A DNA stretch of 64,000 bases from Ajuga chamaepitys (GCA_958295605.1 OY282497.1:22242369-22306368); one strand, 5' to 3'. Positions 36,830 to 48,720 are shown, counted from the stretch's first letter. Numbers and translations: made by a program. The notes: generated by a model from the letters alone, not told the origin.

Positions 36830-38495
36830 CACATACACACACACTTAAGATAGCTACGAAAAATATAAAATAAATTAAAGGAGCTTCATGTAACATTAAG
36901 TATAATTAACTTCAAAATGAAAACGAATTTCAAATTTGTAAAGGAAAAGGAAGGAAGCAACAAAAGTAATTCTGTTATTACTTTAAAGAAAAAGTGAAAA
37001 GATTCACAATAGAAATAAGTATGTCCATAAGTAGGTCTCCGGGAACCACCAGGAACCATTCATAGAAAAATTAACCACTTAATTATTTTACATAAATATG
37101 TATCTTTATGGCTTATTAGCTATGATATCTAAAATTAATGGGTAAAATTTAAAATTTATTCCTCTAATTATAAAGCTGACTAACCTTTGTGGTGATGTGC
37201 AGTTGGTCAATTTTACTAGAAATCATTAACAATCCACCTAAGATTAAAGTTTTCAAAAAAAAAAAAAATGGATGTCCAAGAAAAAATAAAGTAAGACCTT
37301 ACACAAAAATTCTTTTGTGTTGATGAAAAAAAAAAAAAACAGTATTGAAAGTATTCTATATATATTTAATTATCTAATCAGTTCTTAAGTCAGAACATCA
37401 AGAAATTTTCTAGCCTATTTAATCCTAAAAAAATATAATCTTGAAATTCATGAGTACATTGTACAACGCAATGAACATAGAGAACTAAAAGTCTAAATAA
37501 AAAACAAAAATCAAAAGAGAACAAAAAAACAATCCATGCATATACGAAAATTAGATTATTTAAGCAACATGGTCATATATCAAGTAAAAAATTCTTTAGT
37601 GCTGATGATTTCTTAAAAGAAAGTGGCCTTAATTTTAAATCCATCTAAACTAAAGATAAATATATGTCCATATATATGTATGTATGTTTAAAATAAAGAT
37701 AAAATAAATTAAAGAAGCTTCACGTAACATTAAATATAACTAATTTCAAAATAAAGGAATATAGAAAACAAAAAATACTTTAATTTACAATTATGGTTTT
37801 TAAGCACATACATTTGGATGAAAAATTTACTTCAAAAATTATTTTCATATTTAAAAAGAGGAAGAAGAAATATTAAAAATAATTTTGTTATTATACTCTA
37901 GATAGAAGTGAAAAGATCCACCATAGAAGTAAGTCTCCAAGAACCATTCAAAAAAAATTTAGAAGGTCCTTAGTTGAAGTAAACGAAAATTAATCACTTA
38001 AGAGTTATTATATAATTATGTATCTTTGTGGCTTATTAGCTTTGCCATAAAAAATTATTAGGTGAAATTTCAAGCTTTAGTCCTGTAACTATAAAGCCTG
38101 CTTGCTTTTGCGGTTATGTGCATTTGATTATTTTTACTTTTAATCATTGACAACATCCACCTAAGATGGGTTCTTTCCAAAAACAATAAATATCCAACAA
38201 AACATAGCGTATGAGCTTACACATATAGTGTGATAATAGATCAAGCAAAACGCGGTGGCAAAAGAAAGTACTGAAAAATATTCTTAGTATATTTAATCAT
38301 CTAATTAATTCTTTAGTCATAGAACACCAAGAACCTCTAGCCTATTTTATCAAAGTATCAACAAACATAATTATGAAAATTCATGCATACGATATGCAAC
38401 ACAATGGACTTTAAGAACAAAAAGAGAATATTTTATGCATACATCATAATAAGACTATATAAGCTACACTATTATAAATCAAGCAAAACTGTTTT
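36715..38495. repeat. Tandem duplication of about 0.9 kb
   Basis: Copy 1 at about 36715-37595 and copy 2 at about 37620-38495 share ordered blocks: a start AAATC(G/C)ATCTAAACTA, AAAATAAATTAAAG(G/A)AGCTTCA(T/C)GTAACATTAA, the GTCTCC(G/A)...GAACCA phrase, TATGTATCTTT(A/G)TGGCTTATTAGCT, and TCCACCTAAGAT. Many substitutions separate the copies, so it is old. Confidence 0.7.
36750..36818. repeat. (CT)n-(TA)n compound microsatellite
   Basis: About 22 CT units followed by about 12 TA units, then a CA-rich tail. Confidence 0.95.
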
Positions 38496-38673
38496 CTTTT
38501 TCTTTTCTTTTTTTTTTTTTTTGTTAAAAAAATAACGTTCTGATTCTAAGTTTATTTTATCTAATTATTTTTATTTTCAAGATACACCTTAGTTTTTTTA
38601 GTCGATTCGATTTAATTAGATTATGAAATATTTTTAGATTATGAAATATTTTCTTTTACAGATTCACATGTGC

Positions 38674-38703
38674 CACGTGCAACGCACGTGAGATTTTGCT
38701 AGT
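38674..38703 (+). mobile_element. Helitron-like 3' terminus
   Basis: A perfect 7-bp stem with a 3-nt loop (CACGTGC-AAC-GCACGTG, 38674-38690) is followed 8 nt later by CTAG (38699-38702) and then T. This is the canonical plant Helitron 3' end. The matching 5' TC end was not located. The element body would lie to the left and may include the tandem duplication. Confidence 0.55.
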
Positions 38704-39160
38704 GTACTATAAAAAGGCTTTCCTGAGGTAGTGAATGCATTATAAATATGTCAAGGGTAGGTTTAAAGGCAAGAAAAACCAACTAATTTCTAGAATACAA
38801 CGGCAACAATTGCCTTTTCTAGTCGCCAGATATTAGAAGCAGAAAGAGGCAGAATTGCTTATTGCTAGCAAATAGCTCCTACACTACATGCCTAGTCAGA
38901 ACTGTGAAATCCAACACTTTGAATTTGACTCCACAAGGATCCGCAGTCCATGTTCAGACATATTTCACTTGATGGTCATAACTATCTCCAGCAAGATTGA
39001 TCTTTAGTTGTGGTTTGGCATCTACACATTGTGTTGTTGGGAGGAAGGGGGGGGGGGGGGGTGGCGGCGGGGAAGGGACAGATTGTACTGAGACAACTCT
39101 AAGACAATACACTCATAGTTACGCGCTCATGATACCAGGAAGGCACTTCAAATTGCATAC

Positions 39161-42100
39161 CTGCAGCAACACTTTTCCTAATATTGTCCACCCTCTCCGT
39201 AATTTCAAAATCAGATGGAACCAACGATGGACATGCAATGGCAAAGTCCAAAGCTTCTTTATGCTTTTCCAACTGCAACAATCAACAACCAGAGCAGCAA
39301 CCAAAGGCTTAGATAAAGCAAAATGCAAGTTCAGTTTATAGTTACAACATAGGCTATGTGATACAATAAAAGTAAAGGGTCGTTAAAATGTTCAGTGAGG
39401 ATCTATTAATGGCAACCAATACAAATTCTGTTGCATCTAGTTGAAAAATAGGGACATCTCAGAACTTCCCTCAAGTCGAAATCTCGGCGTTTTGGCAGAG
39501 GAGGGAATTTTAGGTTCGGAAAGGTTTGTTCAAAACTATTTAATAACTGTTGAAATAGGAAACAATTAGTAATCATAATAAAAATATTGTACCGCAACGA
39601 TTAAATCAAGTTAAATTGAACTTATATTCTCCAAAATTGGTGCCTTGTAGAGTTCGACAAATTTCTCTCTCAGAATGTCGTTCATTTGGTCGACGTCACA
39701 TGCATGAGTCCAATATGAGTCATGCACTCCTGGAGCCAAATTGTGATATAAATCGTTATAAGACCTTTTGAATTGTACGCTAAAATAATGAGTCATGTGA
39801 TTTCACAAACCTGCGAAATTAAGCCTGCCTGAGAGCAAGCATTAGCAGTCATCATCATATGTGTACTATCGAGAGAGTGCACGAAATTTGGAGGGAAGTC
39901 TTGTACATGGTATTATACTTGATGTACCTTTCTGACCAGGAAAGACAAAGGAACCTACCTTATCAGTCTCGCGATTAAGAGTCAAAACCTGAAGAGAAGT
40001 CTTGATCTGCACCCAAATCAATGGGAAAAATGCTCAAACACCGAATCGATTATACTTAACTGATAATGAAAGAGGTTCAAAATTCAATTTTAATACCAAA
40101 TGCTTTCCTAGTTTGCGGTAAGGCTGCACAATAGGGAGCCCAAGTGGTGTAACCCAGCGTACTGGTTGATTGTCCGTTGCTATAATCTGCAGTCATGAAT
40201 AACGCAAGCCATGTAAATGAAAATGAGGGGAAAAAAAGACCAGCGAATAAAAAAAACACCACAATGAGGAACAAAAGAACGGGTATAAAACATCTTAGAA
40301 GCATTATAGAAATGTCAAAAAAGGAACTTAATGAACAAACCTTTGCACAGTCACCGAGCCAGCCCATTATGCCTTGTGCGCCCTCAAACATTTCTTTTAA
40401 GGTAGTCAAGGTTGTCTGTCGACAAAGAAAAAGTTGCACCTTGAATAAAAATGGGACTACAAGTGTTGCATACATTAAACAATACATGATGTAATGTACA
40501 GAAAACAAAAGGCCCATGACATCTATACATATATATTTACTCAAGTTGAAAATTACTCTTAGTGGAAGGTAAAGCGGAAAATATTAACTTTTGTAGCATA
40601 GCAAGAACAACCAAATAACTCATTATCATTCTGAATAACATCACGCTCCTTTAACCTCTTCCTGATTTGTTCGCGTGCTCTTATACAAGTGACACCATAT
40701 ACTGATGGCATGACCGTTTGCTTGACTAAATTTCTATCCACCTGGGACAAATTATGAATAGTATCAATGAGCTTGAGAACTAATTCGACAATGGTCTACT
40801 GACACAAGCCAATGTGCTGAAAACGATACTTATCAAATACGAACCCACAAAAGAAACTAATAGAAAAAGCTAATAAAATATACACATTAGACAAAGGTAG
40901 CCAGTCGAACAGAGGTAATAATTATAGTTTGATGTGCATGAAAAAGGGCATTGAAAATAAACAAACCTGGTCGATTAATAGCCTAGCATGCTTGGCATTC
41001 ACATCAATTTCAGGATCTTTAGCTGCATCTTCCTTCATTATCTCAAGAACTCTGCATTAAGAATACAATCTAATGAATATACCCGCTTTTGACATAGACC
41101 TAGGAACGAAAATCCAATAATATTCTAGTTCTATTTCTCATTTTTCAATTTATATAACAAAACAAAAAAAAAAAACAAAAAAAAAACAAAAAAAAAAAAG
41201 CATAGAACTATGCGAAAATAACTGAGAATTAAAAATTAGCAGGTTCTTTCGTAGATTATGAATAGGAATGCTTTGATGTGATGTGATGAACATAAATTAT
41301 TTAAAGAAACATCAAAGTCATTCTTTTTTTTCTTTTTTTTTTTTTTTTTTTTTTTTTGTAATTGGCATTTCATGTTGCATTTGCTTGATTATTTAAAGAA
41401 ACATCAAAGTGATCTTGTAATTTTTGCTTTCGCAGCCTACTACTCTCTTAAATAATATTTCTAGCCATGCGTGTGTTATCAATTATCATTATTTCATTTC
41501 TCTTTTAATTTATAATATGGATATCCCCATCATCTCTTGTTATTTATACAGGTCTGACATTCAGATTATCGAATCGTGTTTGTGTTTGATTTTAAATAAT
41601 TATTGATTTCGTTCGATATTTGGTTAATCATATTCATGTTGCGTTATCTTCGAATTTCTTTCAGTAAATTCGGATTGAATCGGAATACATTTGTATCATG
41701 TTGGATTAGAGATTCCCGCCACTGATTTTATGATTTCAATGATTATAATGCTATATCAATTAAGTTGAAATGTAATTATCTCGCTCTAACGATGGTGAGA
41801 AATTTGTGTAACGTGCTTCACTTTCTTTTCAAAATGCATCGTAAAATACTTTAAATGATTCAAGAATTAATAGGAGCATTTTATGGTATTTTGGAGTGGA
41901 GGAGCTAGCAATAGCATATATATAAATTATTTAAAGAAACATCAAAGTGATCTTGTAATTTTTGCTGAGCAATAGGAGCATGACGTACGGTAAAATGATC
42001 ACAAAAGGAAACAAGGGATTATTATATTCAAACTAACCTTGCTGCAATACCCGAGTAAACATCAGCAGGCTTTTCTCCTACAACAAGATTGACTGTAGCT

Positions 42101-43874
42101 GCTCCAAGCTACACAGATATTATGATATTATGATGTCAAGCAAAAGGAACTTACAATATTTTTACTTTCAAAATTATCTTATCAACACCTTCCATACATG
42201 TATAAATTTTTGAAGCAATATATTAGGCATACATTTGTAATGCTTAGATTGCAAGTTTGTACCAACCAGAAACAACAATGCTCCAAAATTTACCCCATCT
42301 CATGGTATTAGAATACTAAATACCACTTCTAAGTTCTAAGTTGATGTTAAATGAATAAACTAGTGATTAGTTCAAGGACGGGGCTTTTGGTGCTAAAAAG
42401 TGTCAGAAACCATAGTGATTATTTAGATGGGTAATGACATGGGACGTTGGCATTTCGACCCATAACAATCTAGCTGACAGACGGGACAAAGGAGCGAAAT
42501 CGGTAAAATATAATGCATTACCTTATCCCTTCCAAGGGCAGCATAGTGTTGCAAGCCATTACACGAGCCATCCTTGCAAATTCAAAACATCAAACAAAAT
42601 ATTAAACAATGCCAGCCAACAAGTATAGACATTGCACCAACAAAATGAAGCTAACAAATCTTCACCGAGAATACGACTAATCATTTTATGGAATTCGAGT
42701 ATATTATAATGTCAAAAAATGCTTAGAGGTGAATAAGCTTCAGAAATTGAAACCTTAGGCATAAGATACAATCTCAACAACACATCAGCAAGATGAATTA
42801 TTAAAATAAATAATTCAATTCCAATACCTGGTGAACAGGTATATGCGAGATTGCAGTCTCCGGATATGGACTTCTTAATGCTTCAGTGAGGTTCATGCAA
42901 GTCGCCAAGCACTGTAAATGATCCTCTGCACCTAACCACCATCGCTTCCCTTCAAGAGGCCGATCTGCGGAGTCAAATATATCCTCCAGATGGTTCTCAG
43001 TAATTTCTACTCGACCTTCGTAAGATAATTTGTCAATGCCACCAACATATAAATTTGCCAGCTGTACTTTTAACCAGTATAAGCCTGACTTGCCAAGTGG
43101 ACGACCTTCTGCAAATTCCAGTATTCCTCGGTAGACATCGGAACCAAGATGATTCAGATATGGGTGCATAGGATATGCACGACCTCGGAAATCTAAATTA
43201 TGAGGGTAGTAGAAAGCCTCTTCGTCCTTCATTTTTTGCGCAACCTAATCTTGTCATAAAAATTATTAATATAATAACAAAGAACTATCTCCAGAACCAA
43301 CCAAACTAAACTAACGAGCTCCTTACCGCAAGTTTCAGTTATGTATCACAATGCTGTGAATGCCTGCAATCTGTAGTATGATCTTATTCTGTATATCAAA
43401 AAAATCACGCATAAAACCCGAGACCTACACATCTAATTCAGTAATTCTATTCTCAAATTATTGATTTTCTCTCTAAAATTACTGGTCTAGTTAAAAACTG
43501 TAAACTATTGAATTTTGGATATCATAACGAAGTAACCATGCACAGTGCTTCAGCCATGCAGGTGAGTGGGTTGAAGAATCATTGATTTGGAGAGCTCTAT
43601 AACAGTCCTTGATGGCCATATACGAGTCATTTTTCCACCGTCGCTATAACAAGAGGAAAAACGAACAATTGAACAAATGAAAATGAAGTCGCAGAAGTGA
43701 AGCTGGGTGATGAGTTTCAAATACCCTAACCTTGAGCAACAAGGATGCGCGTATACACAAGCACTCATGCATCAGAGTTGGCCCAATCTCACAACCATGA
43801 CCATCCAAAACTTCATTACAAGCATCGATTCCATAATAATAATCAGTTTCTCCTCTCAATGATTTTTCAGCAAT
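39161..43874 (-). pseudogene. ASG2-like: Captured TPR segment of an ASG2/WDTC1-like WD40-TPR gene
   Basis: Three minus-strand exon segments encode consecutive parts of a tetratricopeptide region. Exon A (43731-43874) carries EKSLRGETDYYYGIDACNEV and ends at a good donor. Exon B (43537-43643) carries RRWKNDSYMAIKDCYRALQI, followed by traces of HLHMAEALC with a small deletion. Exon C (39161-39272) carries LEKHKEALDFAIACPSLVPS and ITERVDNIRKSVAA with good acceptor and donor. The family (DDB1-associated WD40/TPR proteins, substrate receptors of CUL4 ligases) is recognised from memory of the TPR block. The intron between exons B and C is enlarged to over 4 kb and contains the RpoT fragment. WD40 exons are missing, and exon B is frameshifted with an altered exon end. 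The copy is not functional. Confidence 0.65.
39437..43244 (-). pseudogene. RPOT: Captured C-terminal half of a phage-type organellar RNA polymerase gene (RpoT)
   Basis: RpoT enzymes are T7-like single-subunit polymerases that transcribe mitochondrial or plastid genes. Minus-strand exons with consensus splice sites: 42828-43244 (DEEAFYYPHNLDFRGRAYPM...ISHIPVHQ), 42522-42572 (motif A, DGSCNGLQHYAALGRDK), 42038-42108, 40967-41051, 40589-40741 (motif B, RNLVKQTVMPSVYGVT), 40341-40415, 40097-40186, 39959-40006, about 39811-39900 (PPNFVHSLDSTHMMMTA), 39626-39729 (motif C, HDSYWTHACDVD) and about 39437-39546 (C-terminus FPPLPKRRDFDLREVL). The N-terminal half is absent. Lesions are a 1-bp deletion in the SQAGL exon, donor GT changed to AT at 39624-39625, and a 1-bp loss in a T run just before the normal stop. 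The paralogue (mitochondrial, plastid or dual) is not decided. Confidence 0.9.
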
Positions 43875-44489
43875 CTAAATTAATTTGCTGAACTGAGTTT
43901 CTTACAATAGTACGAAGGAACTATCAGTTAAATCCCTACTTAACAAATTACTCGTATTTGGAATAGAGATGCTTTGATTTCATTTTTTCATTGGCCTCCT
44001 CTTTTGGGCAGGTATACCATTGCTCCACTTCTACTAGGATCAAAAGCAACTTAAAATAAAACATCATCACCCTCACAATCTATGATATTACACAACAAAC
44101 TTGAAATTGCCTACTTTGCTACCAAAGCTACCTTCATTGCTTGGCTCCATGAAAGATAGTTACTACCAATGAACTAATTCTCAAGCTCTACAAAATACAC
44201 ATACCATAATAAGGAAAAGTAGAATTACTCAAGTAATTTTCACAGGTTCTACAAATCACTTGAAAAATATGATCAATGAGGCATTATTCAAACCTTGAGC
44301 TCATACCTTAAATGTTGCTTGGACACATGAACACCCTCACTCTAGCACCCTGTTTCAAAATCAAAAGACTTACGCTTCATCCACAAAACACATATAAGCG
44401 ACTAAGATAACAAAAATTTCAGCGAAAGGAACAAACGGTTGATTTCGGAGGAAGATTAGACTTGAACTTAGCTCGAACAAAAATATTTG

Positions 44490-45085
44490 TCAACGCCAAT
44501 TGAAATCGCACCCCTTCGATTCAAAAGGCCCAGCCGCCGTCACCGTGCCATTGGACCTCAACAGAATTCTCACATCACACTTAATCTTTGGTTCACTCTC
44601 AGCGATTTCACAAACCAAAATTTCAGCCTGGTTCGCATATACAGCTTCACATCAATGTCGTACATGCCGTAACTCCAGTCACTGTTGTACCTCAACACCT
44701 CCTTCTTTCTAAGTGGTACAAAATCACCGCCGTAGAATAGCTAATGTTCTTTTGACCCTGATAGAACGTCGATAAATCGACGGAGGCGAATCTCTGCCCC
44801 TAGTAAAAAGCCCTAGCCTCGATGCATTCGTAGTAGATTCCGATTTGCTTGTTAAGGTTACGACTCGTCAGATTCAACACGAGATTATAGTGGAGCGTGT
44901 TGTTGTTGAGGTTGAACTCGGTGAGAGTTGTATTGGTGAGGTACGTGGAATTTCACGGTGTTTGGGCAGAAAACTAACCAGAGGACGAGACCGATGATCC
45001 CGACGATAATGAGGTTGAACTTTAGGACGTAATGGCGAGGGTGGAGAACTGAAATTCTACTGAAATTCTTCTGAGGATTTTGAGA
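44490..45085 (-). pseudogene. NHL-like: Captured NDR1/HIN1-like (NHL, LEA_2) gene fragment
   Basis: The minus strand encodes a membrane segment (NLIIVGIIGLVLWLVF), then, in shifted frames, the LEA_2 domain: TNTTLTEFNLNNNTLHYNLV, IGIYYECIEARAFY, GQRFASVDLSTFYQG, YNSDWSYGMYDIDVKLYMR, and a C-terminus ESKGCDFNWR before a stop at 44490. This is the typical order in NHL proteins, membrane-anchored factors linked to defence and stress. At least two frameshifts and a TAG in place of a residue after ARAFY disable it. The N-terminal cytoplasmic part and a start codon were not found. It lies upstream of the ASG2-like exons in the same orientation. Confidence 0.78.
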
Positions 45086-45959
45086 TTGTGATTTGAGAGA
45101 GAAGAGAGAAGGAAAGAAAGGACGCGCTCTTGCGCGATTTTATTTGAATTAATTAATTAACGAGGCTCGGTCACTTTAGCAGCCAGCTTCATAGTTCTTG
45201 GAATTGGGCCAGAATTAACGAGGCCCAAATATGGAGGCCCATGTGGAGGCGGGCTAAACTTGTAATATAATCAATGAGGTCCAAAATAGGTCAACCTACT
45301 TCTACTACTAATTTGTAATATAATTCATGTCCTCAACTAATATAAAAAGACTTTTTCATGACTCAAATTAATACTTGAGAGATAAAATAGTTTTTCCTTA
45401 TATCAATTTTTCCTTTTGTTCTATCCTCTTGCAATTTGGCAAATGAACCATGTCTAGTTTTTAGCTAAACTTTTAATTTCCAGGATACAATATAATGAAA
45501 AATTTGATATAAGAAAAATATAAGATAAGTGTGAAATATAAGTTCTCATTCAATATTTTGTCAAAAAAATCTAGTGTAAAATATGATTCTCATTTTCTCA
45601 CCGAGGAATAAGAAAGTACTTTTTTTATTACTATTTTATACTGTTTTGGAAAATATTATTTTAGATCTTAAATTTTTTCATGTTTAATTGTGCCTAAAAT
45701 TAGTTGGCCCGGCCGACTTATTCCTCTATAATATATTAAGATTATCGGACCGGTCCGATAATTAAAATGAAGAGTTTATTAAAATAAAATGCAATATATA
45801 AAATAAAATCATAATTATTATTTTATTTCAAATATATTATTAATTATTAAAATTACATTGAAGAGTTTATTAAAATATCCAGTACATAATTTTTAAGAAT
45901 TTTAAATAACACAATATAATTTTACAACATAATAAAAGTATTATAAATTAAAATGCATT

Positions 45960-46250
45960 TTTGAAAACAGTTTCCAAAAAATGTTGATAATAATGTTGTC
46001 TATTAGAGTAATGTATTGCAAATAGACAACAGATTTGGGCAACTGTCGTTAAAGATGTTGTCTATCTGTGGGAAAAGATGCTAATAGACGACAGATGTTG
46101 AAAACTGTTGTAAAACTATTGTCTATTAGTGTGTGTTGTCGCTAATAGACAACAAATTGTGGTAAAATTGTTGTTAATTCATAAATAGACAACAGTGCTG
46201 GAAAAAACTGTTGTTTTTAACTGTTGTCTATTTATGAAATTGTTGTAGTG
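45960..46250. repeat. Right terminal and subterminal repeats of the CACTA element
   Basis: At least eight (A/G)ATAGAC(A/G)ACA(G/A) or complementary units occur between 46005 and 46230, before the terminal GTTGTAGTG. They match the left end in kind. Confidence 0.75.
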
Positions 46251-47018
46251 ATTGAAAGATAAACAAATAGCATAACAACGTTTTAAAGAAATCAATTGAT
46301 CAACAATCACTATAATTACCATAAGATAGTAAAACTAGGGTTCGACTCGACTAAGGACTGAAATAACCTACTAGCCGCTCATGGCGGTGACAAAAGACAA
46401 TTTAAAATGGAAATACATAATTCAAATAACTAAGGAATGAAAAACCCGAATACTCCCGATCTCGATTGTTCGTCGCCTTGAATTCCTCTCAATCGTGCTC
46501 CATTGTAAAGTCCAAAAGCCCTTTTTCCGAGCATAAGGGTCTCCTTTTATAGGAGAAGTCATGTTGGGTTGAATTTGGGCTCCAAATCGAAAATCTTGTG
46601 GCCCAAGGATTAATCAGCCGCCTTATTGGGCCGTGGCCGTGCAGATGGGCCGCGCCCGCGCCCGCTCTTCGGTAAACAACACGCCGCTAATGTGTCGCGG
46701 CCGCGCCACTTGGCCAGGGATTTTGTTATTTTTCCTCCACTTTGGCCGCGACCGCGCTAATATGCCGAGGTCGCGGTCCTCTGTTCTTGTTTTCTTGCGT
46801 TTTTCTCCATCTTTTTTACATCCGAACTTCGTTCCTTCGTTGTACATCCGGCCGAATATAAATACTTAGCCTAAATCACCTATTTAGCTCAAAACGAAAC
46901 CGCAGAGGTCAAATAATCCAACGACATCAAAACAAGTTAAATACAATCCATTATACACGCAAACATCACAAATCATCACTTTAACAGACTTAAAGTGCAT
47001 ATATAAACGCGTGTACCA

Positions 47019-48720
47019 AAATCCCCCAAACTTAACCCTTTGTTCGTCCCGAACAAATTTAAATCAAACAAACAACCAAGACACGGGTTTTAAGGCATTT
47101 TAAGTGGCAATCACGAGTTTTAGAAGAGTTTCCCAAAAGCACAGCAACGTGATGTGAATGAGCATATTTGACCGAGCAACTTCAACTACGTTCGACAATT
47201 ATGTTTTTCAACAAATGATCCTCACCGGAATTGTGTATCACTCTTCTCTCAAGTGTTTAAAGTATGCAAAGTATTTCACTCACACTGACTCATATACAAC
47301 GACCACCATATGCTTGCCAATTATTTAAGTCGGATTTAGTGCTCAGCATGTGTGGCAAAGAATAAAAAAGGTCTTGTATTAGGTTGTAATGTAGGCTTAG
47401 GTAGGGTAGGATAAATTTCGGGTAAAAGTGACTGACAAGTGGAGTAATCGAGCTATTCCTAACTCAATCACCCCTCAAAAATAATCACTCACACCTCACT
47501 CTCCAAATCTCAGTAAATCCCTTTAAAGGTGACTTCTTCTTCCCATGAAAGTTCTTTTTACACCCAAGTGCTTTGCTTTCTTCACTATTTATTTTTTCTC
47601 TTTATTTTTTTATTTTTTTTACTTGGGTACCACATTTTCTGGGACTACCCGGATTTCATCATCTTTTTTTTTTTTTTTTTTTTTTTTTAGCACTTTCCTC
47701 CTTAACCCATGCTGCATGTATACTCGACTCATTTCTTCCTTACTGTTGCATTGTACAAATCAAAGAGTCTAAAAGTTTAGCACATAGGAGGGTAAACCTT
47801 CTTGATTCATCTATCACCAATTCCTTTTCCATCTTTTATTTTTTTTCCCTTTTTTCAACCCATAGTAACCCCGAATAACATCCCCGACTACCTCTCCTTT
47901 TGCCTCCCTCTTAACTAGATTAGTCCAATAAAGTCAAAGGCCAATTTGAAAGATGTTCGGCTTGTAATATTCGGCTAACAAATAACAAGCTCACGGCTCA
48001 AACGAGCTTACGAAAGGGAATTAATTTTGTAAAATTTTGGTAAAAAGGGTAATTAATTTGAGGCTCTGAAATAGGCTAAAATCAAGAAATGCCTAAGATC
48101 ATTTTCTAAGCCACAACACACATCAACTTATTCACGACAGACATGCACATAGCCAATGAAAATCACACCGAAAGAATTTATACAAATTACTCCAAGAATG
48201 GAGATACAATATAGGCTCAAATTCCTCACAGGGCAATTATTGATCAATGCTTCAATTCATAGCTCAATTTCATGTCCATTACCCGTCATGCTCTATCATG
48301 TGCTATTGTAACCAAGTTTTTAACAAAAAATCATCATTAACTCATTGCCAACTTGTTATCACCTTAATGTGTACATCATTTTTCTTAACAACACAAGACT
48401 CCACAAAACAAAATAATAAAACAGATAACTATGGCTCACAGGCCCCAACACACTATCAATGGCACACAGGCCCAATCTCCAACTAATGACTCACAGGCCC
48501 AACAGCAATGCATAATAAAATAAAATGAAAAACGAAAGCAAACTAGAAACGCTGCTAAGTCGCCCCACTTCACAACCCCCCCCCCCCTCCCCCAACTTGG
48601 TTGAAAACCAAAGTTTGAGGGAAGAAAGAGTGGTGCGGCTTGGTACGTACTTACAGTGCTCTACTGAGGCGGCGGCAGAGGTGGATGACCCCCTTGTCCC
48701 CAAAAGGACTGCATAAATTT
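47019..48720 (-). other. Athila 3' untranslated region with polypurine tract
   Basis: Immediately inside the left LTR the minus strand reads TTTGGGGGATTTT (47018-47030), the polypurine tract that primes plus-strand synthesis. Beyond it is non-coding sequence with a T run at 47661-47689. Short frames here are low-complexity. Confidence 0.7.

Larger units (their letters stand above)
33980..46250. mobile_element. 12.3-kb CACTA-type transposon carrying host gene fragments
   Basis: It starts CACTACAAGAATTTTTG and ends in the complement of CACTACAACAATTTC, with A/T-rich subterminal arrays of AGACAACAG-type repeats at both ends. The right Athila LTR shows the empty site, AAGCATTGAAAG at about 61946. 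Here the ATT appears on both sides (33972-33974 and 46251-46253), a 3-bp duplication typical of CACTA elements. An extra AGTAG sits between the left ATT and the element end. No complete transposase was recognised, so it is probably non-autonomous. The interior holds fragments of an NHL gene, an ASG2-like gene and an RpoT gene, all on the minus strand. Confidence 0.8.
31872..47018 (-). repeat. 3' LTR of the Athila element, interrupted twice
   Basis: It starts TGACGCACTGTCGC and ends GTGTACCA on the plus strand. Segments 31872-32013, 33442-33974 and 46251-47018 together align with the intact right LTR (61264-62701). After removing the insertions and their target duplications about 1440 bp remain. 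Confidence 0.88.

Noticed and set aside
36587..36853. Plus-strand frame with a long Ser-Leu repeat
   Set aside because: It is the translation of a CT microsatellite.
39437..43244. A working organellar RNA polymerase gene
   Set aside because: The N-terminal half and transit peptide are missing, there are frameshifts and a lost splice donor, and it lies within a transposon.
46633..46869. Arg/Ala/Pro-rich frames in the Athila LTRs
   Set aside because: They arise from the GC-rich module; long GC-rich stretches give spurious frames on both strands.
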